Shown here: piece after piece, positions 39,517 through 47,069 of the stretch | Layout: every line of letters starts with the position of its first letter | How positions within the stretch are numbered: position 1 is the first letter of the stretch | Source: Fibrobacter sp. UWH6 | Lineage (GTDB): Bacteria; Fibrobacterota; Fibrobacteria; Fibrobacterales; Fibrobacteraceae | Assembly: GCF_900142465.1 (NCBI RefSeq) | Contig: NZ_FRAX01000009.1 | Span: forward strand, 1 to 64,000 | DNA: 64,000 nucleotides | Reading direction: 5' to 3' | Position numbers and translations under genes: made by a program | Notes under the pieces: generated by a model | Database searches by the model: none | Told to the model about the DNA's origin: nothing | What the model saw: the letters and a program-made list of their open reading frames with translations, nothing else

Positions 39517-40797
39517 TTAAACTGCGGCCAATGCCTGTTCCAAGTCGGCGATGATGTCATCGATGTGTTCGGTACCGATGGAGAGGCGGATGGTGGACGG
39601 AGTGATATTCTGTTCCTTGAATTCTTCTTCGTTCAGTTCGGAATGAGTGGTGGTGTACGGATGAATCACCAGGCTCTTCACGTCGGCAACGTTTGCCAAG
39701 AGGCTAAAGATCTTCAGGCTATCAATGAACTTCCAGGCTTCGGCCTGACCGCCCTTGATTTCGAAAGTAAAGATGGAGGCGCCACCCTTGGGGAAATACT
39801 TCTTGAAGTTTTCGTGGTCCGGATGAGACGGCAGGCTCGGGTGGCTAACGGAAGCAACCTTGGGGTGCTTGGAAAGGAATTCCACAACCTTCTTGGTGTT
39901 TTCAACGTGGCGTTCGATACGCAGGGACAAAGTTTCAGTACCCTGGATGAGAGCCCATGCAGCAAACGGGGAAATTGCAGCGCCCTGGTCGCGGAGGAGG
40001 ATTGCGCGGATGTAGGTCACGAATGCGGCACCCGGAACTGCATCGGCAAAGCTTACACCGTGGTAGCTAACGTTGGGGTTAGCGATGGTGGGGAACTTGC
40101 CGGACTTCCAGTTGGTCTTGCCAGATTCAATGATGATACCGCCGAGAGTTGTACCATGACCGCCGATGAACTTGGTAGCGGAATGAACAACTACGTCTGC
40201 GCCGTGTTCAATGGGGCGGAACAGGAACGGAGTACCGAAGGTGTTGTCAACGATAACAGCGAGGCCGTGCTTGTGGCCAAGTTCGATAAGAGCGTCGATA
40301 TCGGAAACGTCAGAGTTGGGGTTGCCGAGAGTTTCCAGGTAAAGGATCTTAGTGTTTTCCTTGATGGCGGCTTCAACTTCAGCGAGGTTGTGAGTGTCAA
40401 CGAAAGAAGTGCTTACGCCGAAAGGTGCCAAGGTGTGCTTCAGCAAGTTGTAGGAGCCACCGTAAATGGTCTTCTGGGCAACCACGTGATCGCCAGCCTG
40501 AGCGAGAGCTTCAATGGCATAAGTAATGGCAGCGGCGCCAGATGCAACGGCGAGGGCAGCGGAACCACCTTCCAGGGCAGCGATACGCTGTTCAAAAACG
40601 CCCTGGGTGGAGTTTGTCAAGCGACCGTAAATGTTACCGGCATCGCGAAGGCCGAAACGGTCAGCGGCATGCTGGGAGTTGTGGAAAACGTAAGAGGTGG
40701 TTGCGTAAATAGGAACTGCGCGAGAATCGGTTGCGGGGTCTGCGGATTCCTGGCCAACGTGAAGCTGAAGAGTTTCAAAATGAAGATTCTGAGACAT
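39517..40797 (-). CDS. metY: O-acetylhomoserine sulfhydrylase (MetY-type)
   Basis: This 426-residue protein of the Cys/Met transsulfuration family begins HFETLQLHVGQ, typical of MetY. It has PIYATTSYVF, YGRLTNSTQGVFEQRIAALEGG (residues about 55-77), ETLGNPNSDVSDI, VDNTFGTPF and the PLP lysine in HSATKFIGGHGTTLGG. It makes homocysteine directly from O-acetylhomoserine and sulfide. Together with the MetE-like methyltransferase and the MetB/MetC-like enzyme the window covers both routes to methionine. The upstream region (41069-41198) has a methionine-type LysR box and two further dyads. Confidence 0.92.
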   Translation of the reverse strand: MSQNLHFETLQLHVGQESADPATDSRAVPIYATTSYVFHNSQHAADRFGLRDAGNIYGRLTNSTQGVFEQRIAALEGGSAALAVASGAAAITYAIEALAQAGDHVVAQKTIYGGSYNLLKHTLAPFGVSTSFVDTHNLAEVEAAIKENTKILYLETLGNPNSDVSDIDALIELGHKHGLAVIVDNTFGTPFLFRPIEHGADVVVHSATKFIGGHGTTLGGIIIESGKTNWKSGKFPTIANPNVSYHGVSFADAVPGAAFVTYIRAILLRDQGAAISPFAAWALIQGTETLSLRIERHVENTKKVVEFLSKHPKVASVSHPSLPSHPDHENFKKYFPKGGASIFTFEIKGGQAEAWKFIDSLKIFSLLANVADVKSLVIHPYTTTHSELNEEEFKEQNITPSTIRLSIGTEHIDDIIADLEQALAAV

Positions 40798-40810
40798 GTT
40801 TTAATTCCTT

Positions 40811-40918
40811 ATGAGGTGTGAGGTTTTGAGGTCGCTTCGCTTTGAGGTATGAGGTTTTGCGAAGTCACCTCTTTTTGCGTTTCTCTCTTGCGTCATCCTC
40901 GACCTGATCGAGGATCTA
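40811..40918. repeat. REP-like repeats upstream of metY
   Basis: GAGGTGTGAGGT and GAGGTCGCTTCGCTTTGAGG units (40812-40871) match the family at 10202 and 39366. Next to them, TCCTCGA-CCTGA-TCGAGGA (40895-40913) is a 7-bp hairpin of the common TCATCCTCGA...TCGAGGATC type. They lie in the metY leader. The following 150 bp (40919-41068) hold nothing I can identify. Confidence 0.6.
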
Positions 40919-41068
40919 GCATTTTGTGTTTTTGTGAGCATTTCGCTCGGGCTTTGGTTTAATGCGTTAGCCTCGCATTCGGAATCCGGCTCGACATCGC
41001 CGGTCATTTCTCAGGTAAGTTTTAAAATCCATTTTTTATTTCTCCGTACAAAATTTTTCGGCCTATTT

Positions 41069-41198
41069 CCTACCATTTTTGTAGGTCTTTCAAACCAACG
41101 GCTATAATGTAAAACCTTTTCCCTACAATTCCAATAGGTTTAGTAGGAAAATTACCAACTTTTTTCATAAAATTCGCTTTTCTATAGAAAATTCCTAT
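41069..41198 (-). promoter_or_regulatory. metY control region with LysR-type box and CCTAC dyads
   Basis: Minus strand: ATAG-N7-CTAT (41184-41198) is followed 25 bp later by TTGG (41155-41158). This is the methionine-box arrangement with 3 bp more spacing than at the other promoters. Downstream lie CCTA-N9-TAGG (41123-41139, approximate) and CCTAC-CATTTTT-GTAGG (41069-41085), the latter nearly the same as the dyad at 6484-6502. Confidence 0.5.
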
Positions 41199-41302
41199 AA
41201 CAAAGCTGCAATTTTTATAATAACAACAGATAACGGGGGCTCAAATAACATTTTTTCAGCACAAAACTTATATTTCAACCTGTATTTTAGGAGGACAACA
41301 CC

Positions 41303-42625
41303 ATGTTCAAGAAAATTTCTGCGCTTTCCGCAGTAGGATTCGCCTTTTTCGCCATGAGCGGCTGCTCCGACGATAACAGCACCGCTCCCGAAAACCCATC
41401 CGGCAATACCGTAGTCTCCTGTACCGCCAAGAAGACCTCTAGCAACACCGTGGAAATGGTCCTAAACATTCCAGGAATTTCTTCAGGCACCATCACCACA
41501 ACCATCGACGGCGACAAAGCCATCCAGGAAATTTACAGCATCTACAGTTCAAGCGTCCCCGAATCCGTCTTCCAAAAAGAATGTGAAGAAAACAAGCGGG
41601 AAGCCGAGGAAGAACACGACAACGCCACGGTCACCTGCAAAGACAGAACCCTTAAAATTACAAGCGAAGAAGACGCTGAAGGCATCACCATAGACAGGCT
41701 CCTCGAAAGCAGCAAAAAAGAATGCGCCAACTTCGAAAACATGTACAAAGACAAGGTCTTTGACTTCGATGAAGATGACGACGATGACGACGACAATAGC
41801 CCGATTTTCACCGATCCTTCCACTCCCAGCGATAACGACGGCAATCCCATCGCAAGCAACGGTCCCGTCGGCTGCATGGTCTTAAACGATGTGGAAAACG
41901 AATTCCATGTCAGAGCAGAGGCCCGCGATTCCATAACCATCGAGACGACCGACCGCTTCTCAAACGATTCCATTTACTCAACGAATATTTTCACCTTTGG
42001 GCCAAAAGTTTCCCAAAGCGAAATAGACTACTATTGCGAAGACTACAGGACGGTAGAAATCTATGATTCTAACGCCAGAGTCTCTTGCGACGGCAACACC
42101 ATTACCTTTTCCTACATCGAAACCGATCCCTACTCCAACTTTAAGCAATCAAAGGATGATGCAATCGCCGAATGCAACCTGATTCAGCAAAAGGGATCCT
42201 TCAATACAGAAGACACCGGCGACACTCCGCTCCTTGGGGACGACAATTCCGACAACAGCAAAGGCAAGGCCACTTGCAAAATCAGCAAGAATTCCGACAC
42301 CGAATTTGAAATGACTGTCTCCGACGCAGACACCGCCACTATGTCCATTTCCGTGGCATACATCGATGGCATCCTGGAAGAAAGCACCACCACGGTATTC
42401 AATGAAAACCTGCCCCAGAGTTTCATCGATCAGGAATGTGCTGAAGCCAAGGAAGACGCCCTTAATGACGAAGTCGGATCCATCGTCACCTGCGAAGGAA
42501 ATACCGTTTCCGGAAGTTTCAAGATGGAATACCCAATGAATCCGATCTACGTTATAAAAAGCGAACTTGTTGCGATGTGCAACGACATCCAGGAAACCGG
42601 AATCATCCCCGACGACAAATTATAA
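41303..42625 (+). CDS. Lipoprotein with three copies of a four-Cys domain
   Basis: This 440-residue protein has a lipoprotein signal with the Cys in FFAMSGCSDDNS. Three domains of about 105-115 residues each show the same Cys order. The first Cys opens the domain (VVSCTAKK, VGCMVLND, ATCKISKN). The second is in an acidic helix (KECEENKR, YYCEDYRT, QECAEAKE). The third is in a strand (TVTCKDRT, RVSCDGNT, IVTCEGNT). The fourth is in the last helix (KECANFEN, AECNLIQQ, AMCNDIQE). An Asp-rich linker (FDFDEDDDDDDDD) separates domains 1 and 2. Even Cys number and export suggest disulfides. I do not recognise the family. It is the first of three such genes in tandem. Confidence 0.8.
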   Translation: MFKKISALSAVGFAFFAMSGCSDDNSTAPENPSGNTVVSCTAKKTSSNTVEMVLNIPGISSGTITTTIDGDKAIQEIYSIYSSSVPESVFQKECEENKREAEEEHDNATVTCKDRTLKITSEEDAEGITIDRLLESSKKECANFENMYKDKVFDFDEDDDDDDDNSPIFTDPSTPSDNDGNPIASNGPVGCMVLNDVENEFHVRAEARDSITIETTDRFSNDSIYSTNIFTFGPKVSQSEIDYYCEDYRTVEIYDSNARVSCDGNTITFSYIETDPYSNFKQSKDDAIAECNLIQQKGSFNTEDTGDTPLLGDDNSDNSKGKATCKISKNSDTEFEMTVSDADTATMSISVAYIDGILEESTTTVFNENLPQSFIDQECAEAKEDALNDEVGSIVTCEGNTVSGSFKMEYPMNPIYVIKSELVAMCNDIQETGIIPDDKL

Positions 42626-42631
42626 CGACTC

Positions 42632-43498
42632 ATGTTCTACACCCATTTTATCCGCATCTCCCTCGCTACAGCAAGCCTTGTGGCTTGTACGACCGATAAC
42701 TCCGCTAGCCAGCCGACTTACGATTCCAGCAACGACTACATACCGGACTTATCCCAAAACTCATGTAAGATCGAAACAATCGGTGATTCCAAAATTTCTA
42801 TAACCGAAGTCTATCAGGGATCAGTGTACAGTTCCATCGTTTACGACGTCACTCCCTCTGCAGTACTCATAACGCAGGACATTTACATTACACCGCTCGC
42901 CACCAACAGCCAGTTCCAGGATTACTGCGACGAGTTTGCGGAATCCGGAGATTACGACACATTCACCTGCTCCGGCCGACACCTTTCATACGAGTACAAA
43001 TACGAAGTAACGTCATCCGTAAACTTGATCCGGACCAATCTTGAAAAAAACTGCGAAACGTTCTACAAGGATAATCCCGTTATCGAACCAAACGAGCCTG
43101 TAGAATTCCCCACCAACAAAAATTCCTGCTTCATCACAAGAAACACCGATACCGATTTCAAGATGGAAGCAAACATCATTGGCATACAAAAAAACACGAC
43201 TACCATAAAGTATGACGGTGAAACAATTCAGTTAATCCAAACCATACAATTCGATCCGGCCACACCAGCCGACACAATCAGTTCCGTTTGCGAAGAAAAT
43301 ATGGAAATCGGCAGTACAGACGATTACGACGTCACCTGCGGCGAAGACTTTGTACGTATTTACTACAGTGCAACAGTATCAACCACCACCAAAGACGAAA
43401 TTGTCAATTCATACCTGAACGACTGCAAGGAATTTGACCGATTAGGGTATGCCGCATCCGCCATGCTCTATAGCTCCACCAAACAAAATTTGAGGTAG
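42632..43498 (+). CDS. Lipoprotein with two copies of the four-Cys domain
   Basis: This 288-residue protein begins 6 bp after the previous gene. It has a short lipoprotein signal ending SLVACTTDN. Two domains follow with the same Cys order as in the neighbours: NSCKIETI, DYCDEFAE, FTCSGRHL, KNCETFYK; then NSCFITRN, SVCEENME, VTCGEDFV, NDCKEFDR. The sequence between Cys differs greatly from the other two proteins while the spacing is kept, as expected for a structural module under diversifying change. Function unknown. Confidence 0.78.
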   Translation: MFYTHFIRISLATASLVACTTDNSASQPTYDSSNDYIPDLSQNSCKIETIGDSKISITEVYQGSVYSSIVYDVTPSAVLITQDIYITPLATNSQFQDYCDEFAESGDYDTFTCSGRHLSYEYKYEVTSSVNLIRTNLEKNCETFYKDNPVIEPNEPVEFPTNKNSCFITRNTDTDFKMEANIIGIQKNTTTIKYDGETIQLIQTIQFDPATPADTISSVCEENMEIGSTDDYDVTCGEDFVRIYYSATVSTTTKDEIVNSYLNDCKEFDRLGYAASAMLYSSTKQNLR

Positions 43499-43502
43499 CA
43501 AC

Positions 43503-44444
43503 ATGCTAAAAAAAATTATTCCCATTTCAGCCATGGCTCTGTTGGTCATCACAGGTTGTTCATCAGATAGCAGTTCAAGTTCTAACGGTTCCGGTGAAAA
43601 AATTGGCTGCTCCGTCAAACAGACCTCCGAAAATTCCATGGTCATGACGTTCTTCGTATCGAACGCCTTTACAGCGAACATCACGACCACATTGAACGGA
43701 GACAAGGCAAACATAGAATACGTCACCGAATATTCCAGCTGGGTTCCCATGGAGGAAATCGCCAACATATGCAACGAAAACCAGCAGGAAGCCAACGAAA
43801 ACCCCGGTGAATCTACAGTCATCTGTTCAGGACGTAACATCACAATTAAAGCTGTAGAAGACGCCGGTAGAAACTCCTTAGAAGATTTGATTCTTGACGC
43901 CAAGGGGGAATGCGAATCTTTCTACAAGGAGTATAGCGAGGCCTCCACCCCAGAAGATGACGAAGAAGACGGCGACAAAAACGAAGATAAAAATGAGTCC
44001 GGGAGCAGCGAACAAAACAGTTCCGGCAATTCCTCGACGAATCCAGCCGACAACGACAAAGGTCCCCTATTCCCTTCTTCACAAAACAACAAGCCCAGTT
44101 GCAACGTAGCCTCGATGGCCGATTCCTCCTTCGGCATCGACATATATGGCCCCATGGGATTCTCCTCCCAGCATATGGAATTTGCCGGTGATACCGCAAT
44201 CATAACCATACTTATAAACTATGACTATTCCGTATCACAGGAACACATCGGCACAACCTGTACCGAACTGAGCGCAGACCCCAACGCAATTGAATACGAA
44301 TCAAACTGCAATGGTAACCTCATTGTCGCACAAGGCAGCTATCCCCGTAACGAGTTCAGTTCCCGAGAGGAACTGATCGCCGAAATGCGAGAAATCTGCA
44401 ATGAAATAGACCGTACAGAAACAGTCCCCGAATACTTTTTCTAA
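43503..44444 (+). CDS. Lipoprotein with two copies of the four-Cys domain
   Basis: This 313-residue protein begins 4 bp after the previous gene. It has a lipoprotein signal ending VITGCSSDS and a Ser linker. Domain 1 (IGCSVKQT, NICNENQQ, VICSGRNI, GECESFYK) closely resembles domain 1 of the first protein, sharing the TTTLNGDKA/TTTIDGDKA and YSSWVP/YSSSVP segments. An acidic Ser/Asn linker follows (PEDDEEDGDKNEDKNES), then domain 2 (PSCNVASM, TTCTELSA, SNCNGNLI, EICNEIDR). The operon ends at the terminator 44470-44500. No partner gene suggests a function. Confidence 0.8.
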   Translation: MLKKIIPISAMALLVITGCSSDSSSSSNGSGEKIGCSVKQTSENSMVMTFFVSNAFTANITTTLNGDKANIEYVTEYSSWVPMEEIANICNENQQEANENPGESTVICSGRNITIKAVEDAGRNSLEDLILDAKGECESFYKEYSEASTPEDDEEDGDKNEDKNESGSSEQNSSGNSSTNPADNDKGPLFPSSQNNKPSCNVASMADSSFGIDIYGPMGFSSQHMEFAGDTAIITILINYDYSVSQEHIGTTCTELSADPNAIEYESNCNGNLIVAQGSYPRNEFSSREELIAEMREICNEIDRTETVPEYFF

Positions 44445-44469
44445 CAAGGCATCTTGATTAAAATAGAAC

Positions 44470-44500
44470 AGCCTGCTCCTCAAAAGAGCAGGCTTATTTA
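44470..44500 (+). terminator. Terminator of the four-Cys lipoprotein operon
   Basis: AGCCTGCTC-CTCAAAA-GAGCAGGCT (9-bp stem) followed by TATTTATT. It may also serve the convergent Rrf2 gene. Confidence 0.8.
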
Positions 44501-44533
44501 TTAGTCTTATTTGTTTGCGGCTTTGCTTTTTGG

Positions 44534-44992
44534 TTACAGCCCACAACTCCAGACCTTGTCATCGGGAACCTTTCCATCGGTTCCTTCGACGCCCCTGACA
44601 AACTGGTCCAGCTTTACACTTTCAAGATAGCCGCGGATCATGGAATCCAGCTCCTTCCACACAGGAAGCGTCACGCAGAAATCCGCACGGTCGCAAGAAT
44701 TTATCTCGTCATCCAGGCAGGCCACAGGCGCCACCGAGGTTTCGGTCTTGGAAAGGATATCCCAGACGCTACATTCCGCAGGATTACATTTCAGCTTATA
44801 CCCGCCACCCTTTCCGCGGGCGCCTTCCAGAAGTTTTCCACGGACCAAGGTTCCCAAAATTCCTTCCAGGTACTTCTCGGAAATTTGCTGTCGGGAAGAA
44901 AGTTCCTGCAGTTTCACATAATTTTCGCGGCCATTCCTGGCCAAGTCAATCATGACTCGAAGAGCGTAGCGACCTTTTGTAGAAATCCTCAT
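44534..44992 (-). CDS. Rrf2-family transcriptional regulator
   Basis: The protein (152 residues from MRISTKGRYALRVMIDLARN) starts as Rrf2 proteins do; the longer frame to 45220 runs back into unrelated sequence. It has the winged helix ISEKYLEGILGTLVRGKLLEGARGKGGGY. Three Cys follow in VACLDDEINSCDRADFC (C-x7-C-x5-C), the place where IscR, NsrR and RsrR bind an Fe-S cluster. It may sense iron-sulfur status, redox or NO. It stands alone between the four-Cys lipoproteins and the FKBP gene. Confidence 0.88.
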   Translation of the reverse strand: MRISTKGRYALRVMIDLARNGRENYVKLQELSSRQQISEKYLEGILGTLVRGKLLEGARGKGGGYKLKCNPAECSVWDILSKTETSVAPVACLDDEINSCDRADFCVTLPVWKELDSMIRGYLESVKLDQFVRGVEGTDGKVPDDKVWSCGL

Positions 44993-45072
44993 AAATAACC
45001 TCATCCCAAATAATAAAAAAAGGAAACGCCCCACAGAGCATTTCCCTTGAAAACTATAGGATTTGTAGGGTA

Positions 45073-46431
45073 TTAATCCTGTCCCAGATATTCCACGGCA
45101 AAGATCAGCGTAGAACCGCCAGGAATGGGACCTGCTCCGCGGCTGCCATAGCCCAGTCCAGGAGGCACGATCAAGATGCGCTTTTCGCCGGGAAGCATGC
45201 CCTGCACGCCCAGTTCCCAACCGCGAATCACGCGACCGCCACCCAAGGGGAAGCTAAACACCTGGCCACGATCACGGGAGCTATCGAACTTGTAACCGTT
45301 GGTAAGCCAGCCGGTATAATGGACGTGGGCATTCTGACCCTTCTGGGCAGGTTCAGCCCCTTCTTCGCCCTGCTTGATTACCGCATAACGCAGGCCTTCG
45401 GGACCATTTTCGAAAGTGAGCGTCGTGGTATCCGGGAAGAAGTCCATGGATTCAGCCAAGGATTCATCAATTTCAGAAGAGACCAGTTCCACCTTAAAGA
45501 TCAGCGTGGAGTTGGAAGGAATCATGGAGTAAGCTGTTGCGCCATAGCCCATGTTCGGGGAAACCCTGAACCAGCGGACGCCACCTTCACGCATACCATC
45601 CAGACCAATTTCCCAACCCTTGATCATCTTGCCTGCGCCAAGTACAACCTGCAGGGGCTTGCCGAGATCCTTGGAACTGCCGAACTTACGACCAGAAAGG
45701 AGCCAGCCAGTATAATGGGTCTTCAGGACGGAACCGATTGCGGTAGGCTTACCGGAGCCCACCTTTTCGTCATAAATCTTCAAGCCCTTGCCTGCTTCAC
45801 GCCACTTGAGACCTTCTACATTCTTGGGGAACACATCCGGTTCCATGGGCTTTTCGGCACCCACCAGTTCCACCTCGAAATACAGGTCGGAATAGGCGGG
45901 AATGCCTTCCAGGGAATTTTCGCCGTAGGCCATCTGATAAGGGACATACATCTTGCGGATTTCGCCAACCTTCATGCCCACAAGGCCCTTTTCCCAGCCC
46001 TGAATGACCATGCCCATGCCAAGGGTAAATTCCAGCGGTTCGCCCTGTTCGTAGGAGTTGGCAAAAGGCTGCTGACCTTCGGACTCGGTAGATTCCGCAG
46101 CGGCGCTTTCGGCAGCAGAACTATCGGCAGAAGCCTTATCCAACAGCTTAGTCGTGTCAACTTGTGTCACACCAGCCACCTGGGCAGAACCCAGGTCATT
46201 GGCCAGGCGAAGGGAATCGGCCAAGCGCAGGGAATCCAAAACCCTATTCTTCTCGGCCAGAATCTTAGCACTGTCCAAATAGAGATAACCCTTATAGTGA
46301 ACCTTGATCAGCTGACCTGCACGGATTGTATCGCCAGCACCTTCCTTGACGGTTTCCACCTTGAAAGGGATAGCAAGGGCATTACAAACGGCCAAAACAA
46401 GAACAGCTGTAAAAATCTTCAATTTCGACAT
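45073..46431 (-). CDS. Exported triple-domain FKBP-type peptidyl-prolyl isomerase
   Basis: This 452-residue protein has a signal peptide (MSKLKIFTAVLVLAVCNALA). Three FKBP domains follow. The first (about 22-185) is interrupted by a long Asp/Leu/Ala-rich insert. The second is at about 205-310 (VLKTHYTGWLLSGRKFGSS, WEIGLDGMREGG). The third is at about 335-450 (NAHVHYTGWLTNGYKFDSS, WELGVQGMLPGEKRI, GYGSRGAGPIPGGSTLIF). The third is the most complete and likely the catalytic one. It should fold or chaperone exported proteins. Three FKBP units in one chain is rare. Confidence 0.88.
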   Translation of the reverse strand: MSKLKIFTAVLVLAVCNALAIPFKVETVKEGAGDTIRAGQLIKVHYKGYLYLDSAKILAEKNRVLDSLRLADSLRLANDLGSAQVAGVTQVDTTKLLDKASADSSAAESAAAESTESEGQQPFANSYEQGEPLEFTLGMGMVIQGWEKGLVGMKVGEIRKMYVPYQMAYGENSLEGIPAYSDLYFEVELVGAEKPMEPDVFPKNVEGLKWREAGKGLKIYDEKVGSGKPTAIGSVLKTHYTGWLLSGRKFGSSKDLGKPLQVVLGAGKMIKGWEIGLDGMREGGVRWFRVSPNMGYGATAYSMIPSNSTLIFKVELVSSEIDESLAESMDFFPDTTTLTFENGPEGLRYAVIKQGEEGAEPAQKGQNAHVHYTGWLTNGYKFDSSRDRGQVFSFPLGGGRVIRGWELGVQGMLPGEKRILIVPPGLGYGSRGAGPIPGGSTLIFAVEYLGQD

Positions 46432-46505
46432 ATAATCTCCTATTCCACAAAATAGAAAATGCTAGTTTTTGAGAGTAAGGCAAAAAGTCCAAAACGGAAT
46501 TAAAT

Positions 46506-47069
46506 ATGCTGTCAATCATTATTGTAATCGCAATTATCGTGCTTTCTATCATCCTGGCCGCCATCGGAGCCTATGTGGTTATCCACAGTTCCGACGAAAA
46601 GGACGAGGTCAAGCCTGTAATTGACGTTTCCGGCCAATACGCCGTGGTGGTCCGCCCCGCTAGGGAGTCCCTCACTGCAGTCAAGCCCTCTGAAGCCTCC
46701 CTCCGCTCCTGGCTCGAGACACAGAACATGAGTCCCGAACAGCGCGAGGCCCTGATCGCCCAGTGGAACGCCACCATGGAAGAAACCATCCGCACCGTGG
46801 ACGAAGGCGACAAGAATGGCACCGCCACCTACCGCATCGAGCTTGGCCCCAAGGGCAAACAATATTGCAAGTTCGTGAACGAAGAGAATTTTATTACCCG
46901 CGAGCAGATCCGCAACCACGCGGAAATCCTGCCGCCCTACGTTTTGGGCTGCGACTGCAGACTCCTGCCGAAGCAGCCCTGGGAAAACCCCAGCAAGTCC
47001 GGTTGGAAGGCAGTTGTCCCGTCACACGGAAGCAACTACGACATCCCGGATTGGAGGCAACTTGCGTAA
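46506..47069 (+). CDS. Hypothetical membrane-anchored protein
   Basis: This 187-residue protein has one N-terminal membrane helix (MLSIIIVIAIIVLSIILAAIGAYVVI) and a soluble part of about 150 residues with RSWLETQNMSPEQREALIAQW. No known domain is recognised. Its stop overlaps the TTG start of the PorV-like gene by 8 bp, so the two are coupled; a role together with that outer-membrane protein is inferred. Confidence 0.7.
   Translation: MLSIIIVIAIIVLSIILAAIGAYVVIHSSDEKDEVKPVIDVSGQYAVVVRPARESLTAVKPSEASLRSWLETQNMSPEQREALIAQWNATMEETIRTVDEGDKNGTATYRIELGPKGKQYCKFVNEENFITREQIRNHAEILPPYVLGCDCRLLPKQPWENPSKSGWKAVVPSHGSNYDIPDWRQLA

Noticed and set aside
39340-40821. 493-residue open frame on the + strand opposite metY
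   Set aside because: Antisense shadow; metY has all catalytic motifs on the other strand.
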